Positions 18,233 to 27,900 of a stretch of DNA of 64,000 nt are shown here, piece after piece. The stretch's first letter is position 1, and each line of letters begins with the position of its first letter. The stretch spans positions 62,001 to 126,000 of the forward strand of contig JAEPQH010000001.1 of NCBI GenBank assembly GCA_017640605.1, given 5' to 3'. Made by a program: the position numbers and the translations under genes. The stretch comes from Balneolaceae bacterium (GTDB taxonomy: Bacteria; Bacteroidota; Rhodothermia; Balneolales; Balneolaceae). The notes beneath the pieces are model-generated. The model did no database searches. It was not told the origin of the DNA and saw only the letters and a program-made list of their open reading frames with translations.

Positions 18233-19228
18233 ATGGGAATATTTAAAAAAAAGAAGAAGTGGGGAAATTTTAATGGGAACATTAATATCTATGACGACCT
18301 CAAATCTTCTGATATCCCCAAATTAATTCAGGAAAAAGACATTCATTCTCTCCAATTTTTTGAATTCAAAAACCCGAATAAAAAGACTTGGGACATATTG
18401 AATTCATTCTATAAAGAACACCCTAATATCGGACTGAGAATAGTTTGGTATGACCAAATGAATTTCGATTTCTATTCCCAATTGCCCGCATTACGGAATA
18501 TTGATATTTCTTCATTTCACACTTCTGACTATACACCGCTACTCCAAAACAAACTACTTACTGACTTAGGTATTGGAGAAACTAAATCCACGGCAGTTGA
18601 CTTGAGTTTTATTAGTGAGTTCAAAGATTTAACGACACTTTGGATAGACGGAATGAAGAAAGGACTTGAGAATGCATCCAAGCTCAAGAAACTTGAACGT
18701 CTTACTTTTCGTGGCGTTAAAATGAATAATCTTGACTTAATCAACAATCTTGAAAACCTAAGACAATTAAGGTTGCTTTTTGGAAGCTACAAGAATTTGG
18801 ATGCAATCTCGAATGTGAAAAGCCTTAGAACACTTGAAATAAGCAGAACTAGACAAATTCCTAACTACGATTTTTTAAAGTCTATGGAGAATCTCAATTC
18901 ATTGTATTTTGAAGGAATGTCGAAAATGGAGAAGCTGCCAGACCTTTCAGGATTGAAAAATTTGAAGAGAATCCAAATAGATAACAACAGTCGATTGACA
19001 GATATAACCAACCTCAATCAACTTCAAAATTTGGAAACATTTCTGCTATTCTTTCCAGAAAATTTCAAAGCTGCATATCGGAAAGAGCTATTTAAACAAG
19101 CGATTGAATTTCTATTGAAATCACCGACTGTTAAATACACAAACCTTTTCTTTTGGTTAGAAGACGACATAAAAAAACAACTCGAAGAGAAAGGAATAGA
19201 AAAGTGGGAATATGGAATGGATATTTAA
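18233..19228 (+). CDS. Leucine-rich-repeat-like protein of unknown function
   Basis: A 331-residue soluble protein without signal peptide. Irregular leucine-rich repeats run through the middle: LTTLWIDGM, LERLTFRGVKMNNLDLINNL, LRQLRLLFGSYKNLDAISNV, LRTLEISRTRQIPNYDFLKS, LNSLYFEGM and LKRIQIDNNSRLTDITNLNQ, each ~22 residues. The N-terminus is Lys-rich (MGIFKKKKKWGNF) and the C-terminus is a charged helical tail. Such proteins normally bind other proteins. The gene is more AT-rich than the flanking core genes and is followed 12 bp later by an attC-like hairpin, which suggests it arrived as a gene cassette. Function unknown. Confidence 0.7.
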   Translation: MGIFKKKKKWGNFNGNINIYDDLKSSDIPKLIQEKDIHSLQFFEFKNPNKKTWDILNSFYKEHPNIGLRIVWYDQMNFDFYSQLPALRNIDISSFHTSDYTPLLQNKLLTDLGIGETKSTAVDLSFISEFKDLTTLWIDGMKKGLENASKLKKLERLTFRGVKMNNLDLINNLENLRQLRLLFGSYKNLDAISNVKSLRTLEISRTRQIPNYDFLKSMENLNSLYFEGMSKMEKLPDLSGLKNLKRIQIDNNSRLTDITNLNQLQNLETFLLFFPENFKAAYRKELFKQAIEFLLKSPTVKYTNLFFWLEDDIKKQLEEKGIEKWEYGMDI

Positions 19229-19235
19229 AATAAAA

Positions 19236-19300
19236 ACGTGCTACAACAACACCTATACGCAATGCCCTTCGGGACACTGCGCATAGCTAAACCGTTATAA
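19236..19300 (+). other. attC-like or conserved hairpin element after the LRR gene
   Basis: CTATACGCA (19253-19261) pairs imperfectly with TGCGCATAG (19278-19286) around an inner CCCTTCGGGA hairpin, and the block ends in CCGTTATAA. The pattern ACGCAATGCC...CACTGCGCATAG recalls recombination-site hairpins found after cassette-like genes in Bacteroidota. The GTTRRRY core is not exact (GTTATAA), so this is a resemblance only. Confidence 0.4.
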
Positions 19301-19338
19301 ACTTTCTCACCCTCTACCTATTTTCTAAACAATAAAAT

Positions 19339-19369
19339 AATCCCGCCCCTTTATTCAAAGAGCGGGATT
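19339..19369 (-). terminator. Intrinsic terminator of the DUF305-LVIVD operon
   Basis: An 8-bp AATCCCGC/GCGGGATT stem lies 40 bp downstream of the LVIVD protein stop. Read on the minus strand it is followed by ATTTTATTG, a T-rich tail. Confidence 0.75.
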
Positions 19370-19408
19370 CATGGACTGTTTAATTACAATCCGTTCAACT
19401 TCATTGTA

Positions 19409-21418
19409 TTACATAGAAGCTAAATCGCGTAATGTGTTTGCCAGCTTTTGTACTTTTTCTGAGTCGGAACTCATTGAAGAATGATCAGCTACTTCATCGG
19501 CTAGGCGAGTAAGCATTTTGCCTCTCTTTTTGGCCGGAGTTGCTTCTGCATTGGCAATTCCCTGACGGAAAGCTTTTATCGCTTCATCAGAAACACTGTT
19601 ATCACGGTCTAACTGATCCACATAAGCTCTTGCTAAGTGGAAAGTAGTTGGCCATTCAATTTTTGGCTGACCTTGCGCATTCAGGTAATCCCACCTTACT
19701 GTTTTTGCAGCAGCGATTTCGTTCTCGGTTAAGAATGGGCTTGGCTCCAGATCGAAAATATCTAAACCACGAGCGATTTCTGAGTTAACGATAACGCCGT
19801 TGTACCAGTACACACTCCAGCTTCCGCCAAATCCGGAACCATCGGTTGCAACCGGACCGTAATCATGAAATGCGATTTCGGTAGGATTAGCAGGATCAGT
19901 GAAATCAAAAATAGAAATACCACCCTGATACCAAGACTGAACCATAATGTCGCGATCCGGTACCGGAATCAAAGAACCATTGTGCGCCACACAGTTTTCA
20001 TACACTGTTTGCGGTGCTGGCATTTTGTAGTAATCTTTGAACACCATTTCGCCATCTTCAATAGTAAAGATTGCATTTGCTCCCCACTCGTAAGGATCGT
20101 CAACGCGGCATTTTGGTCCGCCACCTCCGCCCCACTCATCGGTGAAAATTACTGAACTACCATCGTTGCTAAAAGTAGCGGAGTGCCAGTAGGCGAAATT
20201 CGAATCTGCTACAGCATCAATTCGAACAGGATTTACAGGATCGCTGATATCAAGCAATAAACCATAACCTTCACATGCTCCACCGGCTAGGCCGATTTCA
20301 GGATAAAGGGTGATATCATGACATTGATCCGGTCCACGGCGACGAGTTTCATCATCATCACCACCGCCAAACATCATATCGATACGCGCTTGTAAAGAAC
20401 CTCGAAGTGCTACACTATCTTCTGCTGTTGGTGCGCCTTCGCCACCACGCTCTTGCACAATTGAATTCAATAAGTTTCTGGCAAAGCCATCAGGTAGCAC
20501 ACGCTCCGTTCCACCAAATACGAAAGTGAATTTTCCGGCTGCTTTTGCAGCTTCCAAAGCAGCAAGATCGGCTGGTGCTAAACCGTGAGTTGGAGGAGCT
20601 TCCAGATCTTCAAAAATACGAGGTGAGCTTACGATAGCTGCATCTTCCGGGCTATCGAGAGGAACTTTGATAACCTCAATTCTGAATAGCGCAGAATTTG
20701 GATCTTCTTCCGGTTGTAAATCAGAGCAACCCGGTAATTCTTCGTCCGGACGTACAACAAAAGAACCTGATACGTACACATAGATATTTTCGTCGTCATT
20801 AGGATCTTTCAGTACAGAATGTGTGTGAGAACCGCGACAAGTTTGTACGTTTGATACGTAAACGGGATTCTGCACATCAGAAATATCGAAAATACGGATT
20901 CCGCGTAGACGATCTTCACTAACTGCCGCTTGTACTCCTTGAGTACCACAATCGAGGCGACCTTCAAGACCTTCACCAGAAACGAACATAAGGTTTCCAT
21001 AAACAGAAACATCGCTTTGAGAGGCAGGGCATTCGTAATCGCGAACTAAAACAGGGCTTTTAGGATCGGTAATGTCCCAAATAATTACACCGTTGTAGTT
21101 TCCTTGAAACACGTAATTGCCTTTAAAAGCGAGGTCAGAATTTGTTTTTCCAACAAATTTCTCAGGTGGAGGTGTTTGTGATAATCGCTCCATATTCCAG
21201 TAAGCTTGCCCGGCGTCATAAAGTCCGGCTTCTAGCCCAACACGAGGATCAGGTGTTGGTACAGTTGCATCCTCAACCGGAGCAACTTCCGGAGCGGTAA
21301 ATGGTGCCATCGTTGTTTCCGATGACGATGAACAGGCATAGCTGAAAAGCAGTGCCCCGGCAATTGCGGATAATTTTGCGTACCCGAACAACCGTTCTTT
21401 AGTAGAAGTATGATTCAT
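19409..21418 (-). CDS. LVIVD-repeat lipoprotein
   Basis: A 669-residue protein with a lipoprotein signal: the hydrophobic segment AIAGALLFSYAC ends in a lipobox whose Cys becomes the first mature residue (CSSSSETTMAP). Repeated blades of the LVIVD type follow: GVIIWDITDPKSPVLVRDY, GIRIFDISDVQNPVYVSNV, GLLLDISDPVNPVRID and GISIFDFTDPANPTEIAF. These predict a beta-propeller on the cell surface or in the periplasm. Several His-containing loops (CRGSHTHSV, FAYWHSATF, NCVAHNGS) recur at equivalent blade positions. It sits 46 bp after a DUF305 lipoprotein gene, so both are probably expressed together. The ligand is unknown; metal or cofactor binding is a guess from the His loops. Confidence 0.87.
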   Translation of the reverse strand: MNHTSTKERLFGYAKLSAIAGALLFSYACSSSSETTMAPFTAPEVAPVEDATVPTPDPRVGLEAGLYDAGQAYWNMERLSQTPPPEKFVGKTNSDLAFKGNYVFQGNYNGVIIWDITDPKSPVLVRDYECPASQSDVSVYGNLMFVSGEGLEGRLDCGTQGVQAAVSEDRLRGIRIFDISDVQNPVYVSNVQTCRGSHTHSVLKDPNDDENIYVYVSGSFVVRPDEELPGCSDLQPEEDPNSALFRIEVIKVPLDSPEDAAIVSSPRIFEDLEAPPTHGLAPADLAALEAAKAAGKFTFVFGGTERVLPDGFARNLLNSIVQERGGEGAPTAEDSVALRGSLQARIDMMFGGGDDDETRRRGPDQCHDITLYPEIGLAGGACEGYGLLLDISDPVNPVRIDAVADSNFAYWHSATFSNDGSSVIFTDEWGGGGGPKCRVDDPYEWGANAIFTIEDGEMVFKDYYKMPAPQTVYENCVAHNGSLIPVPDRDIMVQSWYQGGISIFDFTDPANPTEIAFHDYGPVATDGSGFGGSWSVYWYNGVIVNSEIARGLDIFDLEPSPFLTENEIAAAKTVRWDYLNAQGQPKIEWPTTFHLARAYVDQLDRDNSVSDEAIKAFRQGIANAEATPAKKRGKMLTRLADEVADHSSMSSDSEKVQKLANTLRDLASM

Positions 21419-21464
21419 ACTTGTCCTTTTTGTTATTGTTGATTGTTGAAAATTGATAGATGAA

Positions 21465-22406
21465 TTATTCTGATTGCTCGGCCTGCATGATTTGCATGAG
21501 CATCAATCGCATTCGTTCGATTTCAGTTTTTTGATCTACGTTAATATCGCCGGCGAGTTTCCCGATACCTACTTCTTGCGCAGCGCCATCCGTTTGAACC
21601 AAATCGTTAACCATGGTAATGGCTCCTGCATGATGCTGAATCATATAGCGTAGAAACAGACGATCAAAGTCTTTCCCTTTGGCCATGGCAAGTTCTTCGA
21701 GTTGCGTTGGATTTAACATACCGGCCATATCGGAGTGATCGTGCATCATTCCGCCCATATCCATGTTACCACCACCTGTACCGTTATTGGCCATGTGCCC
21801 CATGTGCGAAGAGTGATTTAATTCTTTATCCATTTCTGCATGCATTTTATCACGCATTTCTTCGGGTTTTTCTTCCGGTTTTTTGGTGTGATGATCTCCG
21901 TGTCCCATTTGCTCATGTGCTCTATGAACAACCGATTCCTGATCAAATGATAGCGAAGGGGTTTTTCCCGGTGTGATGATCAAGTTTAATCCATCAACAG
22001 TTACTTGTGGTACTGTTTCATCGCGATCACTTAACCAGCGCTGCATGATAGCAATTTCGTCTTTCTGCGCATTGATTATGCGAGCGGCCAGCGTTTGTAC
22101 CGATTTGCTCGCATTATTAGGTTTTGCAAGGCTCGACATGATTAACGCCTGAGAATGATGGGCGATCATCCCTTGCATAAAATCGACATCCGCTTTGGCG
22201 TAATTTAAAGTGGTGCTATCTCTGCGAGCCCAGAAAAGCTTTTCAATTTCTGCAGCATCTCTGGTGTCGTTTAATACAATTTCCTCTTTGTTTTCTGCTT
22301 CTGCATTTGAAGAAGTTGTTGAAGCTGTGGGCTTAGACGTGCTGCAGGCCATCATTACCGTAGCTGAGAAAGTGAGTAATAATAGATTCGTAAAAAGACG
22401 TCTCAT
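21465..22406 (-). CDS. DUF305 lipoprotein (ferritin-like, metal-binding family)
   Basis: The ATG at 22406 gives MRRLFTNLLLLTFSATVMMAC, a lipoprotein signal; a TTG three codons upstream is less likely. Two DUF305 motifs are visible: DVDFMQGMIAHHSQALIMSSL in the first half and RYMIQHHAGAITMVND in the second. A Met/His-rich stretch lies between them (HMGHMANNGTGGGNMDMGGM). DUF305 proteins form four-helix bundles; some, such as CopM, bind copper or silver. The His/Met-rich insert supports metal handling here. It is the first gene of an operon with the LVIVD protein. Confidence 0.9.
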   Translation of the reverse strand: MRRLFTNLLLLTFSATVMMACSTSKPTASTTSSNAEAENKEEIVLNDTRDAAEIEKLFWARRDSTTLNYAKADVDFMQGMIAHHSQALIMSSLAKPNNASKSVQTLAARIINAQKDEIAIMQRWLSDRDETVPQVTVDGLNLIITPGKTPSLSFDQESVVHRAHEQMGHGDHHTKKPEEKPEEMRDKMHAEMDKELNHSSHMGHMANNGTGGGNMDMGGMMHDHSDMAGMLNPTQLEELAMAKGKDFDRLFLRYMIQHHAGAITMVNDLVQTDGAAQEVGIGKLAGDINVDQKTEIERMRLMLMQIMQAEQSE

Positions 22407-22605
22407 TGGTTCCAAGATTGGGAGTTCAAAATGAATACAATTAGAAATGGAATAAGGTAGCCAAAAAGCCCCGATTTTAGCAAAAAATCAGCACATCAAT
22501 TTAAATCGGATAACCATTTTACAAAAACTGCTTCGACTTATTCAAAATAACCGAAACTTTACATTTCAATATTGATTCACAGCTATCAAATAGTGCATAG
22601 TTTTA

Positions 22606-22613
22606 TATATTTG
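22606..22613 (+). promoter_or_regulatory. Possible -7 promoter element for the phospho-sugar mutase
   Basis: TATATTTG matches the Bacteroidota TAnnTTTG consensus 33 bp before the ATG at 22647. A convincing -33 TTG at the right distance was not found. Confidence 0.35.
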
Positions 22614-22646
22614 CACCAATCCGTTAATCAATAAAAATTTAGCTCA

Positions 22647-24383
22647 ATGGGTAATCTGGAAGCATCAGTTGAACAAAGAATAAAGCAATGGCTCGAAGGG
22701 GGTTATGACGAAGAAACTAAAGCTGAAATTCGATCTTTATTAGAAAAAGAAGCATACACCGAATTGACCGATGCCTTCTATAAAGAGTTAGAATTCGGTA
22801 CCGGAGGATTACGCGGAATTATGGGGGTTGGCTCCAATCGGGTAAATAAATATACCTTTGGAATGGCCACACAAGGTTTGTCAAACTTCCTGAAAAAGGA
22901 ATATGAAGGCGAAGAAATTAAAGTTGCCATTGCGCATGATTGCAGAAATAACTCGGACACGCTTGCCAAAGTTGTAGCCGATGTATTCTCAGCAAACGGA
23001 ATTAAGGTGTACTTTTTTGATGGTCTCCGCCCCACTCCCGAGCTTAGTTTTGCAATCAGAGAATTGAATTGCCAGAGTGGTGTGGTTTTAACTGCATCCC
23101 ACAATCCGAAAGAATACAATGGCTTTAAGGCTTATGGCAGTGATGGCGGGCAATTTGTATCTCCTTACGATAAAATGGTGATGGAAGAAGTACAGAAAAT
23201 TGCTTCTGTGGATGAGATTAAGTTCGAAGGAAATCCGGATTTGATAGAAACCATCGGCGAAGAAATTGACAAGAGATATATTGAGGAGTTGGTAAAATTG
23301 TCGGTTTCGCAAGATGCTATTAAGCGACAACACGATTTAAACATTGTCTTTTCTCCCATCCACGGGACGGGGATTTCAGTAATCCCTGCTCTTGAAGCGT
23401 ACGGATTTACCAATGTTAATGTAGTGGAAGAACAAATGGTGATTGATGGAAACTTCCCTACCGTTGTATATCCCAATCCTGAAGAACAAGAAGCTTTAAG
23501 CATGGCGATGACCAAAGCCAAAGAAATCGACGCTGAGTTGGTTATGGCTACCGATCCGGATGCCGACCGCGTTGGGATTGCCGTAAAAGACGACCAAGGC
23601 GAATGGATGTTGTTTAATGGAAATATGACCGGAACCTTGCTCATCAATTACATGCTAACCGCATGGAAAGAAGCCGGTAAATTAACCGGAAATGAGTACA
23701 TCGTAAAAACCATCGTAACCAGTTACCTCATCGATAGGATTGCGGCAGCTTACGGAGTAGAGTGTTTTAATACTCTAACAGGTTTCAAGTATATTGGCGA
23801 GTTGATTACTGATTTAAAAGGAAAGAAAACCTTTATTGCGGGTGGAGAAGAAAGTTATGGCTATCTGGTTGGTGAACATGCCCGTGATAAAGATGCCGTG
23901 GTTTCTGCGGTAATTATTGCTGAAATGGCTGCCTATTACAAAGATCAGGGAAGCAGTCTTTTTGAAGCCTTATTAGATGTTTATGTAGAACATGGATTTT
24001 TCCGTGAAAAGTTAATTTCCGTCACCAAAAAAGGAAAAGAAGGCGCAGAAGAAATCCAGCAAATGATGGCTGATTTCCGGGCAAATCCACCAAAAATGTT
24101 GGGCGGTTCACCGGTTACTGTGTTGAAGGATTATCAAACACAAACCGTGCATTATCTGGATACAGAAACCTCAGAGCCGACTAATCTACCGGCATCGAAT
24201 GTATTGCAATTTATCACGGAAGATGGAAGCATTGTTTCTGCTCGGCCATCAGGAACCGAACCTAAGATTAAATTTTACTGCAGTGTAAATGGTGAGCTTT
24301 CGTCTCGCACCGATTACAAAACTCAAGCTGAAAAACTCGATACTAAAATCACTGTTTTACTCAAAGATTTGGGCGTTTCGTAA
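22647..24383 (+). CDS. Phospho-sugar mutase (phosphoglucomutase/phosphomannomutase)
   Basis: A 578-residue alpha-D-phosphohexomutase. All four loops are visible: the phosphoserine loop TASHNPKEYNG (Ser151), the metal loop DPDADRVG (303-310), the sugar-binding GGEESYGYL, and the phosphate-binding SARPSGTEPKIKFY near the C-terminus. The extra N-terminal ~50 residues and overall length match the PgcA-like phospho-sugar mutases of Bacteroidota and Firmicutes, which interconvert glucose-1- and glucose-6-phosphate (and often the mannose forms) through a bisphosphate intermediate. Cytoplasmic. It stands alone, divergent from the DUF305 operon, with a possible promoter 33 bp upstream. Confidence 0.95.
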   Translation: MGNLEASVEQRIKQWLEGGYDEETKAEIRSLLEKEAYTELTDAFYKELEFGTGGLRGIMGVGSNRVNKYTFGMATQGLSNFLKKEYEGEEIKVAIAHDCRNNSDTLAKVVADVFSANGIKVYFFDGLRPTPELSFAIRELNCQSGVVLTASHNPKEYNGFKAYGSDGGQFVSPYDKMVMEEVQKIASVDEIKFEGNPDLIETIGEEIDKRYIEELVKLSVSQDAIKRQHDLNIVFSPIHGTGISVIPALEAYGFTNVNVVEEQMVIDGNFPTVVYPNPEEQEALSMAMTKAKEIDAELVMATDPDADRVGIAVKDDQGEWMLFNGNMTGTLLINYMLTAWKEAGKLTGNEYIVKTIVTSYLIDRIAAAYGVECFNTLTGFKYIGELITDLKGKKTFIAGGEESYGYLVGEHARDKDAVVSAVIIAEMAAYYKDQGSSLFEALLDVYVEHGFFREKLISVTKKGKEGAEEIQQMMADFRANPPKMLGGSPVTVLKDYQTQTVHYLDTETSEPTNLPASNVLQFITEDGSIVSARPSGTEPKIKFYCSVNGELSSRTDYKTQAEKLDTKITVLLKDLGVS

Positions 24384-24427
24384 CACCCTCTCAACTTAAA
24401 TTAATCACCTAAACACCGAGGCTGTTT

Positions 24428-24853
24428 ATGAAAAACCTGTTGGCGACAATCTTCTTATCCATATTATTCGTTGTGCCGAGCTACGCTCAATCTTATACCG
24501 AGATTGTTTGGACACAAATTCAGAATTCGTTTGAATCAGCATCCAGCGATGGATATGCAATGAAAAATTACATTATCGGTGCAATTGGTGAAGATGAAGA
24601 CAACACCTGGACTTTTTACTTAGATAGCAGCAAAGAGTACTTAATTCGGGGCTTTTGCGATGAAGATTGCAACGATCTGGATTTGTATCTCAGGGATAAT
24701 TCGGGCGAGGAACTCGATAGTGATATCGAGGACGATGACTTCCCTTTGATGTATTTCTCTCCTACCAGCTCAAATCGATATCAGATCGAAATATCGATGT
24801 ATTCCTGCTCCGTTGAGCCGTGTTACTTTGGCTTGGCTATTTTTGAAAAGTAA
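24428..24853 (+). CDS. Small secreted protein with PPC-like domain
   Basis: A 141-residue protein with a clear signal peptide (MKNLLATIFLSILFVVPSYAQ). The mature part TFYLDSSKEYLIRGFCDEDC, continuing NDLDLYLRDNSGEELD and ending YQIEISMYSCSVEPCYFGLAIF, resembles bacterial pre-peptidase C-terminal (PPC) jelly-roll domains, which stand alone in some secreted proteins. Four Cys residues (two in CDEDC, two in CSVEPC) could form disulfides. The high acidity (strings of D and E) suits a halophilic or marine secreted protein. No catalytic motif. Located 44 bp after the phospho-sugar mutase. Confidence 0.65.
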   Translation: MKNLLATIFLSILFVVPSYAQSYTEIVWTQIQNSFESASSDGYAMKNYIIGAIGEDEDNTWTFYLDSSKEYLIRGFCDEDCNDLDLYLRDNSGEELDSDIEDDDFPLMYFSPTSSNRYQIEISMYSCSVEPCYFGLAIFEK

Positions 24854-24885
24854 AAGAGCTTAATGATTTTTTCAGGAAGTGGCAG

Positions 24886-24917
24886 GTAGGCTAAGGGCGT
24901 GTATCCGTACGCCCTTA
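24886..24917 (+). repeat. REP-like palindrome preceded by GTAG
   Basis: TAAGGGCGT (24892-24900) and ACGCCCTTA (24909-24917) form a perfect 9-bp stem, with GTAG at 24886-24889 just 5' of it. This is the layout of bacterial REP sites (GTAG/GGAG plus hairpin). The stem word GGGCGT...ACGCCC also occurs in the array inside the REP-associated transposase gene at 37147-37226. It lies between convergent genes and lacks a T-tract. Confidence 0.55.
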
Positions 24918-24951
24918 CACCACCATCCATTTGCATTAAGCTATTTTGATA

Positions 24952-27900
24952 TTATTGACCATCGAGCTCACGCAGCATTTGATCGACAGCTACTTCGAGC
25001 TGCTCATCTTTGCCGAAGTCAATTTCGCCCGGCATATTCTTCACGATGATATCGGGATTGGTCTGATTATTCTCTAACCATTCACCTGCTTTATTTTTGG
25101 CGCTAACCGGCACTACTCCCCAATAACTGCCATTTGGTAAACCTTCCCATCCTGCAAAGCTGCACGTTCCGGGCACCGGCATCCCAACCGATGTTCCTAA
25201 ATCCAAATCTTCAAAACCGCTGGCATAGCAATGACCATCGCTGTACATGCTTTCATTGAATAAGCCAATCACGGGTTTTGTCCAGCGCGAAGTAGGCTCG
25301 CCACCTACCACTTTTGCTTCGGTAGCGTAAGTAAGAAAACGCTCGCCGGTAAAGAACATTTGAAGATCAGCAACTAAGTCTCCACCTCCGTTATTTCTGG
25401 TATCCACAACTATGGCTTCTTTGTCATAGTGATCGCCCAGCATTTTCTCGATCACATTTCGGAATTGGCCGTCGTTCATCCCGGCAATGTGTACATAGCC
25501 CAATCGGCCATTACTACGTTCGAGTACTTCTTGTTCGTTTTTATCTACCCAACGATCGTACAATAATCGATATTCAGCACCCAAAGAAATAGGTTTTACT
25601 GTAATCTGTTGGCTATCACGCCCACGTTCGTCGGTGATTTCAAGCAACGTAAAGTCACCCGCCTTCCGATTTAAGTATATGGCTACATCCATGCTTGCTG
25701 ATACCACTTCACCGTCGATTTTCTGGATGATCATCCCCGGTTTGATATCGAAATCTGCTTTATCTAACGGACCACCTTCAATCACTTCCACGATTTTGAT
25801 GCCATCTTCATCATGTTCGTAGTCCATAAAAATACCTAACGATGCCGTTGCATCTCCATCCGAAGAACCACCACGATATCCACTTCCGGCATGCGAAACA
25901 TTCAGCTCGCCAAGTAATTCACTCAATAGCTCCGCAAACTCAAATCCATTTCCAATATGAGCTACTTTTGGTTGATAGGCATCAGCCATAGCTTCCCAAT
26001 CGATGCCATGAAAAGTGGGCTCATAGAAGATTTTTTCTGTTCTCAACACTACATGATCGAACATCACCTCTCGCTCGGCGTTTCCATCTAACATCATTTC
26101 AGAACTGATAGAAATACCGGTTCGTTTACCACTTTCCGGATCCACTTTAGCAATTCGCCCGCCACTTAGGAGATACAGATTTTCCATCTTAGCATCCCAC
26201 ATCAAATTACCGGATGAAGCGTCGAGTGAAATTGCAATTTTGGTTTCTTTAGTGCGTAGATCGGTGGTCCACAGATTAAAGCCTTTTTCGAAACGAGCTA
26301 AGTAGTAGAGTTTGCTACCATCTTTCGAAAGCACCGCATCACCTAAACTCGAAGAATGAATTGTCAATCGAGCGGTTCTGTCGTCCAGATTATCCCACTC
26401 AAAGGTTAACGATTTTTCCTCATCTTTATCCTCTTCATCTTCGTCTTTATCATCCTCCTCATCGCTTTCCTCTTTCTTTTTATTGGCTTCCGCGATGGCT
26501 TTGTTTAATTCGTATTCCTCTTTGCTAAGATTGAATTCATCCCAGGCATCTTGCGTAAAAAACATGGAATACACATCGTATTGCGTACTTCCACTTGTTG
26601 CGTAGCTTTTTAAGCCATTTCGATTACTAAACCAGATCATTTGCTTGCCTTCGTTCACCCATTGTGGCGTATGATCGTAGTACCCACTTTTAACCAAGGT
26701 TCGCTTTTCTTGCTCGCCCGAAGCATCCAATAAAATCACATCACTATTATTTAAGAGTCTACTAAAACTAGCGAGTAACCACTTACTATCCGGACTCCAA
26801 GTAAAGTATTTATCACCATCTCGCATGTGAAATAGTTCATCCGGAGTTAGCAAGGTTACCGTTTCTCTGGTTTCCAAATCCATCACCTTAAGCGTTCTTC
26901 GATCTTCGATAAAGGCCATTTTCTTCCCATCAGGAGAAATCTCGGGCAAGTAATTATCAAACTCATTTTCGAGAACAACTTCTTCATTCAATAAAGTAGC
27001 TGCATAGAAAAAAGGCTCTTGATCTCGCACCTTTTTGGTTTGATAAATACTCCATTTTCCATCGCGCTCGCTGGAATAAATGACAGCATCCCCATCACCG
27101 CTCCAGGTTACGAATCGCTCGGTTGCTGGAGTTTTGGTAATTCGCTTGGTGAAATTTCCATCAGCTGAGGTTACAAATACTTCTCCACGAGCAATAAATG
27201 CAATTTCCTTTCCATCAGGTGAAACGGCCATTTCAGCAACACCACCATTAATGGTAATCAAATCCTCAGGGTTTTCTACCTCTTGTGTGCGAATGGTTAC
27301 TTCAATAGCTTTTGGATCTTGTCCCTCTCTTAAAGTATGTAAGATGCCATGATAACTGAAAGCCATTAACCCGTTGTTACTCATGCTTAAAAAGCGTATT
27401 GGGTGAGTATCTAAATCGGTAATCTGAGTTATTTCGCTGGTAGCTAATTCCATTTTATGCACATTAAACGTGCCGTTTTGCTCACTTAAATAATAGAAGG
27501 CTGTTTCGTCATTCGACCAAACCGGATTGCGATCTTCTCCTCCAAATTCTGTTAGTTTTGTGTGTTCACCGGAATTAGCATCGTACATCCAGATATCACG
27601 AGTTACCGAGCTTTCGTGATGTTTTCTCCAGATATTTTCACCACCGGGCTTATCCTGATATAGAAATCCTGAACCATCTCTTTTCAAACTGATGTGTTCT
27701 GCAGGAACCGTTAATATTTGCTCAACTCTACCACCATTCGCCGGCACTGAGTACAATTCTGTTTGGCTAGAGGTTGGATGTTGCCGGTGAGTGGCTAAAT
27801 CCTGTCGATGTGCCCCAAAAATTACCGACTCATTATCATTAGAAAAGGAATACGGCGATTCGTCGTTGGAGTGGAAAGTAAGTCGCGTTGCAGCTCCACC

